A DNA stretch of 64,000 bases, from assembly GCA_045589695.1 (NCBI GenBank), contig JAZNPP010000051.1:1-64000 (forward strand), given 5' to 3'. The DNA is from HGM04593 sp045589695. Lineage in GTDB: Bacteria; Bacteroidota; Bacteroidia; Bacteroidales; Bacteroidaceae. The translations under genes and the position numbers were made by a program. This document shows, piece by piece, positions 16,339 through 24,875 of this stretch (its first letter is position 1; every line of letters begins with the position of its first letter). A model generated the notes under the pieces. That model did not search any database, was not told the DNA's origin, and worked only from the letters and a program-made list of their open reading frames with translations.

Positions 16339-17613
16339 ATGATGAACGTATCCAATAACAGAAAAATCATAATAATATTCGCGGCAACTGTTATTGCTGT
16401 CATAAGCAGCGCCGCGTTCTTTTTTTACGACAGAAGCAAAGAGACGCAATCCCCGGCTGCTGAAGCCGTACGCGAAACGGAAAAAGAGATTGTATACAAA
16501 TACGGACTCCCGACCGAGAAATTTATTGCGGAGCATGACACAATAGGCAATAATCAGACACTTTCAGATGTGCTGTACGGATTCGGTTTCAGTTCAAGAC
16601 AGATATATGAACTGACACAGTGCCCCGACAGCATTTTCGACGAACGCAAGATACGCCCCGGACAGGTATGCGCAATATTAAGAGACAAAGACAGCGCATC
16701 GGCGGCACACTATTTCGTTTTTGAAGAGAACGCAAAGAGATACGTTACTTTTGACCTTACACAAGGCTACAAGGCTACCCGCGGCACAAACCCGTCGGAA
16801 TGGCGTGAGAGAGAGATAGCAGGTACCGTACGCACCTCGCTTTGGCATGCTATGGGAGAGAACGGCGCTTCTCCTCAGGTGGCCGTGCTGCTGTCGCACA
16901 TATTCGGGTGGTCTATAGATTTCTTCGGCATACAGAAAGGCGATGAGTTCAGAGTCATATATGCTCAAGAGTTCGTTGAAGACAAAGCTCTGAACGATTA
17001 TCGCATCATAGCTGCGTCTTTCCGCGCTTCGGACAGCACGTTCTATGCAATACCGTTCACGCAAGATGGAGAAGAACTGTTCTACAACACTGACGGCAAC
17101 AGCCTTGAGGGCGCATTTCTCAAGGCTCCTCTTGACTTTTACCGCATAACATCCAAGTTCTCGAACAGCAGAATGCACCCCGTACTAAAACGCCGCAGGG
17201 CACATCATGGGGTCGATTACGCCGCGCCGACAGGAACGCCGGTATACGCCATCGGCAGCGGAAAGGTCATCGAAAAGGGCTACCAGCCCAGAGGAGGCGG
17301 CAACTATGTAAAGATACGGCACAACAGTACATACACGACGACATACATGCACCTGTCAAGATTCGCCAAAGGGTTGAAAGTTGGAGATGCAGTAAAGCAA
17401 AAGCAGGTTATTGGATACGTAGGATCTACAGGCCTCTCCACGGGACCTCACCTCGATTTCAGAGTATACGAGAACGGGAAGGCCATAAACCCGCTGACCG
17501 TAAAGTCGCAACCTAAAAAGCCCGTAAGCGAAGCTAACAGAGAAGAGTTCAGGCACACATGCGATTCCCTCGTCACAAGGCTGAAACGGATTTCTCAAAC
17601 ACAAAAAATGTGA
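16339..17613 (+). CDS. M23 family metallopeptidase, putative peptidoglycan endopeptidase
   Basis: The 424-residue product has one N-terminal membrane segment (about 8-29), a middle region with an OapA/LysM-like look (QTLSDVLYGFGFSSRQIYEL), and a C-terminal M23 domain. The M23 motifs are HHGVDYAAPTGTPV (zinc ligands His and Asp), YMHLSRF, and GPHLDFRVYENG. The last is normally H-x-H; here it is H-L-D, so an Asp occupies the second-His position. This variant looks like a lineage version rather than damage, since the rest is intact. It probably cuts peptide cross-links of the wall during growth or division. The gene is monocistronic, and its stop codon lies within the terminator stem. Confidence 0.9.
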   Translation: MMNVSNNRKIIIIFAATVIAVISSAAFFFYDRSKETQSPAAEAVRETEKEIVYKYGLPTEKFIAEHDTIGNNQTLSDVLYGFGFSSRQIYELTQCPDSIFDERKIRPGQVCAILRDKDSASAAHYFVFEENAKRYVTFDLTQGYKATRGTNPSEWREREIAGTVRTSLWHAMGENGASPQVAVLLSHIFGWSIDFFGIQKGDEFRVIYAQEFVEDKALNDYRIIAASFRASDSTFYAIPFTQDGEELFYNTDGNSLEGAFLKAPLDFYRITSKFSNSRMHPVLKRRRAHHGVDYAAPTGTPVYAIGSGKVIEKGYQPRGGGNYVKIRHNSTYTTTYMHLSRFAKGLKVGDAVKQKQVIGYVGSTGLSTGPHLDFRVYENGKAINPLTVKSQPKKPVSEANREEFRHTCDSLVTRLKRISQTQKM

Positions 17614-17638
17614 GCAACTTAGCTTGCTCACATTTTTT
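17603..17638. terminator. Terminator overlapping the M23 stop codon
   Basis: AAAAAATGTGAGCAA (17603-17617) pairs with TTGCTCACATTTTTT (17624-17638), loop CTTAGC. The TGA stop (17611-17613) is inside the 5' arm. It also serves the GH2 gene arriving on the other strand. Confidence 0.92.
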
Positions 17639-17653
17639 GTATAAAGAAAATTC

Positions 17654-20600
17654 TTACCATTTCAAAAACCTGTGATTGCGAACCTCCTTGCCATCATTAA
17701 TTATCAAGAGGTAAGCGCCTTTAGGAGAGCCGGCAAGAGAGATGAAAGCCTCTCCGTTCGAAACGGTACACTTGCCGAGCGAAACACCGCCGAGATTTAT
17801 TGCCTCAACAATGGCGCCTTCGTTCAAATTAGTACATCTGACACCTTGCGAAGCCTCATCATACGACACGCTGCACGCCTTCACGCCGTTCTCTTTAACG
17901 GTTGTAAAATCGGATATCATTGTACTTACACGCAGCTTGTGGCTTACAGTTGTAAAAGCCGGACAGATGTACGGGTTTTCGGTACCCGGACCGCAGCTGC
18001 CGTTACCGAGACCTCTTTGCATATAATCGAAAGTAGCGAATACCTCTTCGCTCTTCACAAGATCCCAGGGATGAAGTTCGGGAGTAAGATACTGCCGCTG
18101 GTCGTAGTGCGAGAGGGAGAATGATACATCGCCTTCGGTTTCAACGACAACTGTATTGCCGTTTTCAGGATTCAAGAGCAAAAGTTCACGCAATGCCATG
18201 CGGTTGCCGTGCGACTGAGGATGAGGGTACATCTCGAACATGTCGTCTACAGTTGTTGTGTAACGGCCCAGGAATGAACCGCTCTGACGGTCGATATAAT
18301 TCTCCCACGGTCCTTTCGCATAATATTCAACATTCTCGTAACCGGCCGGGAACAACATGTCGATACCGATACGGCGCAAAGTATTCGTTCTCGGTGAGTA
18401 ATTAATCTCCATATCTACCACTCCGCTTGAATATACCGAGTAGATTACTACATAAGGACATTGCGCATGCTGTACTTCCACAATAATGGTACAGGTCCGG
18501 CCGTCGTCAGAACGGGCATAGCCGACCTCTGAAGAGGTTATATCAGCATGCGTATCACCGAATTTATGCTCGCCGTAAGGGCTTTCGTTCTCTATCCAAC
18601 GTATATTGCTGTAAATAGGATAATTGCCCGGTTCGACAACCTTAATGCCGTTGGCTACCCATTCTGTAATGAAACCTTCGGCATTGACCTTGAATAAGAT
18701 GTTCTTGTTTGTCACAGCCACACCTTCGGTGTCATCGATAGTCAGAGCCTCATCACCGTATTCCACGTTGCCAAGCGATGCGCGCTGCTGCAGAACAAAC
18801 TGCTCGGCCGCCATAGGATAGCCTGCCTCGCACCATGCTTCGGCTTTGTTCTTCAACAGTTCAACGTTCAGAGCACACTCGTCTCCGCTTTCCATTGACG
18901 TTGATATGTTCAACGGAATTCGGGCTGTCGCGCCAGGAGCAACTGAAGGCATAGCCATGCTCTTCTCTTCAACAACGTCGCCGTTGCAAAGAACAGTATA
19001 GCGAAGCGTAAAATTGTCGAGGTCGATGAAGTTATATTTGTTCTTCACGGAAAGAGTTCCGTTATCATATGTAAATGCGGCATACTGGTAAACTTTCTTA
19101 ACCTCTGTAAGTTTTGAAGTCCACGCGCGGTCTGCCGTGATTATGCCATTGTTGCAGAAGTTGCCCTGATGAGGACCCGGATAGTCATATCCCGAATGGT
19201 ATTTAGGAAAACCGTTCTTTACAGTATCGCCGCTGAGAATGTCGGAAGGGTCATATATCGACTGGTCTACCCAATCCCAGATGCAGCCTCCGATACCGTA
19301 TTTACTGTTCTCAATTATATCCCAATAGTCCTGCAAATTGCCTACGGCATTACCCATTGCATGGGCATACTCGCAAAGGAAGAATGGCTCGCCGCCTATA
19401 CTGTTGCTGCAATGAGCTTGAGTATATGCAAGGTTCGGATACATCTTAGAGTCCATATCGGTATTGGCTGCGGAACTCTCGTTTGAATAGCCTTCATAGT
19501 GAACAGGACGCGAGTCAAGTTCCTTGACTTGGAGATATGAAGCGTCGAAATTAACGCCAATGCCCGATTCATTGCCCATTGACCAGAACACTACCGACGG
19601 GTGGTTGCGGTCACGATATACCATTCTCGTTATTCGGTCGATATACTGTGCCTGCCATGTCAGGTCGTTCGAGATGCAATTCCTTTTCTTGTCGGTCCAG
19701 CTCTTGTGGCACTCCACGTCGGCCTCATCCATTACATAAAGGCCATAGTAGTCGAACATAGCATACATCTTCGCCTGACGCGGATAATGGCTTGTACGCA
19801 CAATGTTCATGTTGCTCTGCTTCATCATTTCAATATCCTTGAGCATGGTAGGAACATCTATTGAACGGCCGTACAACGGATGGGTATCCTGCGTATTGAC
19901 ACCCTTGAAGAATACACGCCGACCGTTAATAAGCACTACGCCGTTCTTTATTTCGACGTGACGGAAGCCGTACTTTGTCGAGAACACCATATCCTCGTTG
20001 CCGTCAGCGTCTTTCTGACGCACTATAACGGTGTAAAGATTTGGAGTCTCGGCAGTCCAGGCCGACAGGGAAGAGAGCCCGTCGAAAAGAATGTCGCAGT
20101 TTGCAGCCGTTCTGCCTTCGGCAAGTTCCACGCTCGCGCTCTTGGCAGCTACGAGCTTGCCGTCAGGAGCTATCAGTTCAGCCTCAATAACCTTGCTTGC
20201 CGCAACTCCTGTACGGTTGTCAATGTCAAGCGCCAGATTCATGCTGCCACCGTCATATGAGGAGTTGAGCGCGCTTGTTATATAATGGTCACGCACGAAT
20301 GTCTTTGGAGTAGCGTAAAGATAAACGTCACGGTGCAAGCCGCTCATGTGGAACATATCCTGACCTTCGAGGTACGAAGCGTCGCTCCAACGGAACACCT
20401 GAACGGAGATATTGTTCTCGCCTGTACGCACGTGTTTGCTTATTTCAAACTCATGGTCGTTGTTGCCGCCCTGCGTGTAGCCTACATAAGCGCCGTTCAC
20501 CCACACATACGCAGCGCTGTAAAGACCGTCGAAATGCAGGAACACATTCTTTTCGTCCCAGCCTGCAGGCAAAGTGAATGTACGGCGGTAAGAACCGACC

Positions 20601-21913
20601 GGGTTGTCGCCAACGCCCTCGACCTTATTTACGACATAAGGCGGGTTGTTGATGAATGCGTATTCCACATTCACATAGAGCGGCTGGTCGTAGCCTTTCA
20701 TTTCCCAGCACGATGGAACATCAATGTCATCCCAGCCGGATACATCCGCTTCGTCGCCCCAGAAGCGGTCTTTGCCCGGGCGTCCTGACGGATCCTTCAC
20801 GAAGTTGAATTTCCATGTACCGTTAAGCGTGAGATAATCGGCCTTTTCGGGCGTTATCCAAGGACGGTCATAATTAACGTCGCTCTTCATGGCCTCAGTC
20901 GAGGTATAAGGTATGAATGTCGCATGGGCAGCCTCTTTGTTCTCTTCGAAAATCTGTTGATTTTCCCAATAGTCGCCCAACGGGGTCGCCACCTCGACGA
21001 AACAGAACTTCGCGGCAGCGGCGTCTTTCTCTATTGCAGACTTGAACGCACCGTTCGAAGTCGCAGTAAGGTAATAATTCACGTTCTGGTATGTCGCATA
21101 GATATAGAACGAGCCGTCCCCTGCATCTTCAAGGAATATGTTCTGATTATAGTTATCTGTATCTTTAGCATAAAGCAACGGCACCTTTGTTGTATTCAGG
21201 CCCATATCCAAAGAGAGATCGCAGCTATGGACAGTAAGCACATAGCCGTTCTTTCCGTTGGAAACTAGCCACTTCTGCCCTGCATCGTCCTCTTCTACAG
21301 GCTTTGAATAGAGTTCATTCTCAACACCGTCTACAGCGGTCAAAGCCTCGTTCGTCACCATATTCAGAATATTATACGACTTTCCCACGGCCGGATAGAC
21401 AGGCTCTTTCTTGCCTGTATTATGAAAGCGGAAAAGAATGGCGTCGCCTGAGTAACTCGATGACATCATGGGATATTCGTCCGATGCGGCCGCAAGATAC
21501 TCGTACGTTCTATTGGCATTGGAAAGCTTGAATACGCCCACCTCGACCTCCGTAAACCTGAAACGTTGATTAGGGTTTGTCGTGTCAAAATCCCATTGGA
21601 CCGGACGTCCGACAGTCGGAGCCATGTCCAGAGCCTTACCCGACTTGGGATTGACCAAAACGTAGACATTCTTAATGCCGGTCTCCCGAACAACCCACTC
21701 CTGGCCTGTACTTGATTCGTCAAGTTCCGCGAAAATTATCTTGGCGTCATTATTGTTGTTATCGCCGTTTGATATATACAAACCGTTAGAAACACTCTCG
21801 ATCCGATAAATATTTTCCGTAGACAATGATTGCGCCGTTGTTGCCGCCGGCAGCGCAAACATTGAAACGACAGCCATTATAATGGCCAAGAGATTTGCTT
21901 TCATAGTTTTCAT
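17654..21913 (-). CDS. Glycoside hydrolase family 2 beta-galactosidase with N-terminal ricin-like repeats
   Basis: The 1419-residue exported enzyme hydrolyses terminal beta-galactosides. After a signal peptide, residues about 30-170 and 175-310 are two similar beta-trefoil (ricin-type) carbohydrate-binding-like domains with Q-W pairs. The LacZ-type enzyme follows from about 345: jelly roll, Ig-like domain, TIM barrel with the acid/base Glu782 in GNESGIG and nucleophile Glu848 in FLCEYAHAMGN, then a DUF4981-like region and beta-sandwich small chain (about 1060-1350). It ends with a short tail (GSPKGAYLLIINDGKEVRN) like a type A sorting signal. Family members are usually about 1000-1100 residues, so the N-terminal addition is notable. 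It is divergent from the fucosidase. Confidence 0.93.
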   Translation of the reverse strand: MKTMKANLLAIIMAVVSMFALPAATTAQSLSTENIYRIESVSNGLYISNGDNNNNDAKIIFAELDESSTGQEWVVRETGIKNVYVLVNPKSGKALDMAPTVGRPVQWDFDTTNPNQRFRFTEVEVGVFKLSNANRTYEYLAAASDEYPMMSSSYSGDAILFRFHNTGKKEPVYPAVGKSYNILNMVTNEALTAVDGVENELYSKPVEEDDAGQKWLVSNGKNGYVLTVHSCDLSLDMGLNTTKVPLLYAKDTDNYNQNIFLEDAGDGSFYIYATYQNVNYYLTATSNGAFKSAIEKDAAAAKFCFVEVATPLGDYWENQQIFEENKEAAHATFIPYTSTEAMKSDVNYDRPWITPEKADYLTLNGTWKFNFVKDPSGRPGKDRFWGDEADVSGWDDIDVPSCWEMKGYDQPLYVNVEYAFINNPPYVVNKVEGVGDNPVGSYRRTFTLPAGWDEKNVFLHFDGLYSAAYVWVNGAYVGYTQGGNNDHEFEISKHVRTGENNISVQVFRWSDASYLEGQDMFHMSGLHRDVYLYATPKTFVRDHYITSALNSSYDGGSMNLALDIDNRTGVAASKVIEAELIAPDGKLVAAKSASVELAEGRTAANCDILFDGLSSLSAWTAETPNLYTVIVRQKDADGNEDMVFSTKYGFRHVEIKNGVVLINGRRVFFKGVNTQDTHPLYGRSIDVPTMLKDIEMMKQSNMNIVRTSHYPRQAKMYAMFDYYGLYVMDEADVECHKSWTDKKRNCISNDLTWQAQYIDRITRMVYRDRNHPSVVFWSMGNESGIGVNFDASYLQVKELDSRPVHYEGYSNESSAANTDMDSKMYPNLAYTQAHCSNSIGGEPFFLCEYAHAMGNAVGNLQDYWDIIENSKYGIGGCIWDWVDQSIYDPSDILSGDTVKNGFPKYHSGYDYPGPHQGNFCNNGIITADRAWTSKLTEVKKVYQYAAFTYDNGTLSVKNKYNFIDLDNFTLRYTVLCNGDVVEEKSMAMPSVAPGATARIPLNISTSMESGDECALNVELLKNKAEAWCEAGYPMAAEQFVLQQRASLGNVEYGDEALTIDDTEGVAVTNKNILFKVNAEGFITEWVANGIKVVEPGNYPIYSNIRWIENESPYGEHKFGDTHADITSSEVGYARSDDGRTCTIIVEVQHAQCPYVVIYSVYSSGVVDMEINYSPRTNTLRRIGIDMLFPAGYENVEYYAKGPWENYIDRQSGSFLGRYTTTVDDMFEMYPHPQSHGNRMALRELLLLNPENGNTVVVETEGDVSFSLSHYDQRQYLTPELHPWDLVKSEEVFATFDYMQRGLGNGSCGPGTENPYICPAFTTVSHKLRVSTMISDFTTVKENGVKACSVSYDEASQGVRCTNLNEGAIVEAINLGGVSLGKCTVSNGEAFISLAGSPKGAYLLIINDGKEVRNHRFLKW

Positions 21914-21938
21914 ATTGCAGTTATAGTTTTTTGTTTTT

Positions 21939-22238
21939 TTATTTTTTGTTTGCTCTTTTAGGGTTAGCCGGAAACCACCCCTTTTCCACTCGCTTGCGCT
22001 GCTGAAAGACCTCTCCGATACTCCAGAACGAAGAGAAAGCCACGACTCCCGAAATTATTGAGAGAATATCGTTAGCGACAAACAGAGACAGCACAGCAAA
22101 CAGTATGCCCGACAGCAAAAAAAGCCGCCAGCATTTTACTCCCAAATGATATTCAGCCTTTATCACTAACGGATGAAAGAAGCCGATTACAAGAAATGTC
22201 GCGGCGCCTATGATTATACCTGTAAAATTCTGTTCCAT
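21939..22238 (-). CDS. DUF4491 family small membrane protein
   Basis: The 99-residue product has three hydrophobic segments (about 8-26, 37-54, 57-76). The sequence GFFHPLVIKAEYHLGVKCW, then WSIGEVFQQRKRVEKGWFPANP, matches what I know of DUF4491 from gut Bacteroidota and Firmicutes. The function of the family is unknown. It lies just upstream of and in the same direction as the GH2 gene (25-base gap), so they may be co-transcribed. Confidence 0.85.
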   Translation of the reverse strand: MEQNFTGIIIGAATFLVIGFFHPLVIKAEYHLGVKCWRLFLLSGILFAVLSLFVANDILSIISGVVAFSSFWSIGEVFQQRKRVEKGWFPANPKRANKK

Positions 22239-22272
22239 AATTTAATGAAAGGGCATAGCCCGTTTGACTTCG

Positions 22273-22280
22273 CAAAAATA
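22273..22280 (-). promoter_or_regulatory. Candidate -7 box for DUF4491/GH2
   Basis: Read on the minus strand this is TATTTTTG, a match to TAnnTTTG, about 35 bases upstream of the DUF4491 start. The -33 region on this strand is only T-rich. Confidence 0.45.
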
Positions 22281-22380
22281 TACAAATTAATATTTAAAAC
22301 TAACTTTAATAATATTTTTATAAACGCACTTGTTCTGCCTTTAACAAAAATTGTGCAAAAGCAGGAAAGGGATGAAATAA

Positions 22381-22412
22381 TTTGCGGTTTTAACAATCAT
22401 AATCTATTTTTG
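22381..22412 (+). promoter_or_regulatory. Promoter of the GH29 fucosidase gene
   Basis: TTTG (22381-22384), a 20-base spacer and TATTTTTG (22405-22412) match both halves of the Bacteroidota promoter. The ATG is 34 bases past the -7 box. Confidence 0.75.
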
Positions 22413-22446
22413 CATACGACGAATAAAACAAAAACCCGAGACAACC

Positions 22447-23760
22447 ATGAATTTTATCAGAAAAGCCTTTGCGGCTATAGCGATTTCACTTTTTGCGTTG
22501 CCTGCCGCAATGAAAGCGCAGTACACCCCGACGCCGGAGAATCTGCAGGCACGTCAGGAGTTCGCCGACAGCAAGTTCGGCATTTTCATCCATTGGGGAA
22601 TATACAGCATGTTCGCGCAAGGCGAATGGTATCTGCAGAACTACCCTATCGACAAGAACGAATACGCCAAAGCGGCCGACGCCTTCTATCCGCATCGCTT
22701 CGACGCTAAGGCATGGGTTACCGCTATAAAGGATGCCGGAGCGAAATATATCTGCTTTACCAGCCGCCACCACGACAGTTTTTCGATGTGGGATACCGAG
22801 CAAAGCAGCTACAACATCGTCGATGCAACGCCCTTCGGCAGAGATGTAATCAAAGAGCTTGCCGACGAGTGCCACAAGCAAGGTATAAAGCTGCACCTTT
22901 ACTACTCTCACATCGACTGGGCACGTGACGAGTACCCTATCGGACGTACAGGCCAAAAGGTCATTGGCCGTGACAACGAGAAAGCCGACTGGCCGGCATA
23001 CTATGACTTCATGAACAAACAGCTGACAGAGCTTCTCACCAACTACGGCAAGATTGGCGCGATATGGTTCGACGGCAAATGGGACCGTGACCAGGACACA
23101 ATACCGTTCAACTGGCAGCTCGACGAGCAGTATGCCATGATACACCGCCTGCAGCCGGCATGCCTCATCGGCAACAACCACCACGAAGTGCCGTTCCCTG
23201 GCGAGGACATACAGATATTCGAGCGTGACCTCCCTGGCGAGAACAAGGCCGGGCTCAGCGGACAGGACATAAGCCGCCTGCCGCTGGAGACATGCCAGAC
23301 GATGAACGGCATGTGGGGCTACAAGCTCGTAGACCAGAACTACAAAAGCACCGAGACACTGCTCAGACTGCTCATAAGCACAGCCGGCAAAGGCGCGAAC
23401 CTGTTGCTCAACGTAGGTCCTCAGCCTAACGGAGAGCTTCCTGCCGCAGCGCTGCAACGCATGAAAGAGATGGGCGAATGGCTGCGTGCCAACGGCGAGA
23501 CGGTATATGCCACTACAGCCGGCGACATTCCCGCTCAGGAGTGGGGCGTGACGACCCGCAAGGGCAACCGATTGTTCGTGCATATATTCGACTGCAAAGA
23601 GAAAGAACTCATGCTCCCGCTTGACTGCAAGGTTAAAAAAGCGTTCACGTATACCGACAAGAAACCCGTCAAGTTCAAGAAGACAAAAGAGGGCATAAAG
23701 CTCCTTTTCAACGAAGTTCCTGAGGGTATTGATTATATTGTGGAGTTTGTAACCAAATAA
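22447..23760 (+). CDS. Glycoside hydrolase family 29 alpha-L-fucosidase
   Basis: The 437-residue exported enzyme releases alpha-linked L-fucose from glycans. A signal peptide (to about residue 24) precedes the GH29 catalytic barrel: FADSKFGIFIHWGIYSM, YICFTSRHHDSFSMWD with the fucose-binding His108-His109, LHLYYSHIDW, and GAIWFDGKWD with the likely nucleophile Asp209. GANLLLNVGPQPNGELP is a conserved late GH29 motif, and a small C-terminal beta-sandwich follows. With the beta-galactosidase on the opposite strand it suggests use of fucosylated, galactose-containing host glycans. The gene has its own promoter. Confidence 0.95.
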   Translation: MNFIRKAFAAIAISLFALPAAMKAQYTPTPENLQARQEFADSKFGIFIHWGIYSMFAQGEWYLQNYPIDKNEYAKAADAFYPHRFDAKAWVTAIKDAGAKYICFTSRHHDSFSMWDTEQSSYNIVDATPFGRDVIKELADECHKQGIKLHLYYSHIDWARDEYPIGRTGQKVIGRDNEKADWPAYYDFMNKQLTELLTNYGKIGAIWFDGKWDRDQDTIPFNWQLDEQYAMIHRLQPACLIGNNHHEVPFPGEDIQIFERDLPGENKAGLSGQDISRLPLETCQTMNGMWGYKLVDQNYKSTETLLRLLISTAGKGANLLLNVGPQPNGELPAAALQRMKEMGEWLRANGETVYATTAGDIPAQEWGVTTRKGNRLFVHIFDCKEKELMLPLDCKVKKAFTYTDKKPVKFKKTKEGIKLLFNEVPEGIDYIVEFVTK

Positions 23761-23883
23761 TAATCCACTAAACAATTTTGACCTTTGAAAATGCCGTCTG
23801 ACCGCAACCCAAGCGATGCCACGTTGCGGCACTACGCATGACCGATTGCTACCGGCACTGTCGAAGGTTTCACCTTTAACATC

Positions 23884-24618
23884 ATGGCTATACTTGAAAT
23901 TTGTGCAGGAAGCGTAGAGAGTGCTATTGCGGCACGCGACGGCGGAGCCGAGCGCATTGAGTTGTGCGCTGCGCTTGAGATCGGCGGCACTACCCCGTCC
24001 GAGGGAGTCATCGCCGAGGCCCGCAAGGTCGAGGGGCTGACACTGAATGTCATCATTCGCCCCCGAGGAGGAGATTTCCTTTACAACGAGTATGAGATAG
24101 CATGCATGGAGCACGACATACGCACATGCCGACGGTTAGGCGCCAACGGCGTTGTCATTGGCGCCCTGACTGCCGATGGCGACATCGACACCGCCACATG
24201 CGAAAGGCTTGTGAAAGCGGCAGAGGGGATGAGCGTGACATTCCACAGAGCGTTCGACATGTGCCGTGACCCTCGCAAGGCCCTCGAAGATATAATTACC
24301 TTAGGATGCCACAGAATACTCACGTCGGGGCAGGCGGCGACAGCGGAAGAGGGCATCCAACAGCTCAAAGAACTCATAAAGCAAGCCGACGGACGCATCA
24401 TCATTATGCCGGGCTGCGGAGTGAACAGCGGCAACGCCGCAAGAATCATCGCCGAGACAGGAGCGACAGAGATTCATGCTTCGGCACGCAAGAGCGTAGG
24501 CAGCGGCATGAAATTCCGACACAGCGGAGTGAGCATGGGCAACCCCGACAGCGACGAATACGCCCGCAAGGAGACCTGCGAAGAAGAGGTTAGGAAAATT
24601 GTCGAGGCGATACGATAA
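23884..24618 (+). CDS. CutC family protein
   Basis: The 244-residue product is a full-length CutC TIM-barrel protein: it begins EICAGSVESAIAARDGGAER, followed by RIELCAALEIGGTTPSEGVI and VTFHRAFDMCRDP, with RILTSGQAATAEEGI later. The CutC name comes from copper-tolerance genetics in E. coli, but the biochemical role of the family is not settled. It follows the fucosidase after 123 bases with no clear terminator, so read-through is possible. Confidence 0.95.
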   Translation: MAILEICAGSVESAIAARDGGAERIELCAALEIGGTTPSEGVIAEARKVEGLTLNVIIRPRGGDFLYNEYEIACMEHDIRTCRRLGANGVVIGALTADGDIDTATCERLVKAAEGMSVTFHRAFDMCRDPRKALEDIITLGCHRILTSGQAATAEEGIQQLKELIKQADGRIIIMPGCGVNSGNAARIIAETGATEIHASARKSVGSGMKFRHSGVSMGNPDSDEYARKETCEEEVRKIVEAIR

Positions 24619-24722
24619 AAACTGCCATTACCTTTGCTGCTAATCGAGATTCGGCATATGGTATCATCGTTTTCACCGCAATAAAATTGACACGACAAAA
24701 CGTTCATTACGCGATAGCATCT

Positions 24723-24875
24723 CTACCCCAACGACTGCAGCCAGTAGTGAAAATCGTCTACGGTCGCATATTCGTTCATTTCGATATAGTTCATAGCGTA
24801 GTCCAAAGGTACTGTATATCCATAGTGGAGATACAGCTCCTCGACCAACGCTTCAGGGGCTACCGGCACGAACAT
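24723..24875 (-). CDS. 50-residue ORF translationally coupled to the transglutaminase gene
   Basis: The ATG (24875-24873) overlaps the TAA stop of the transglutaminase gene as TAATG, and the frame runs 50 codons to TAG. The product is acidic and rich in Tyr and Leu (starts MFVPVAPEALVEELYLHYG, ends VDDFHYWLQSLG), with no signal peptide or membrane segment. The overlap, amino-acid makeup and absence of rare-looking codons suggest real translation. It is too short for usual gene-calling limits. I recognise no family; function unknown. The rest of the space up to cutC (24619-24722) holds nothing that I can identify. Confidence 0.5.
   Translation of the reverse strand: MFVPVAPEALVEELYLHYGYTVPLDYAMNYIEMNEYATVDDFHYWLQSLG

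Noticed and set aside
23791..23841. 16-codon frame before cutC (starts MPSDRNPSD)
   Set aside because: Too short to judge, no attenuator or regulatory codon run visible.
22486..24114. 542-residue open frame on the minus strand
   Set aside because: It is antisense to the well-supported GH29 and CutC genes; the composition (Val, Ala, Arg, Cys rich, no domain) is that of a codon-phase shadow.
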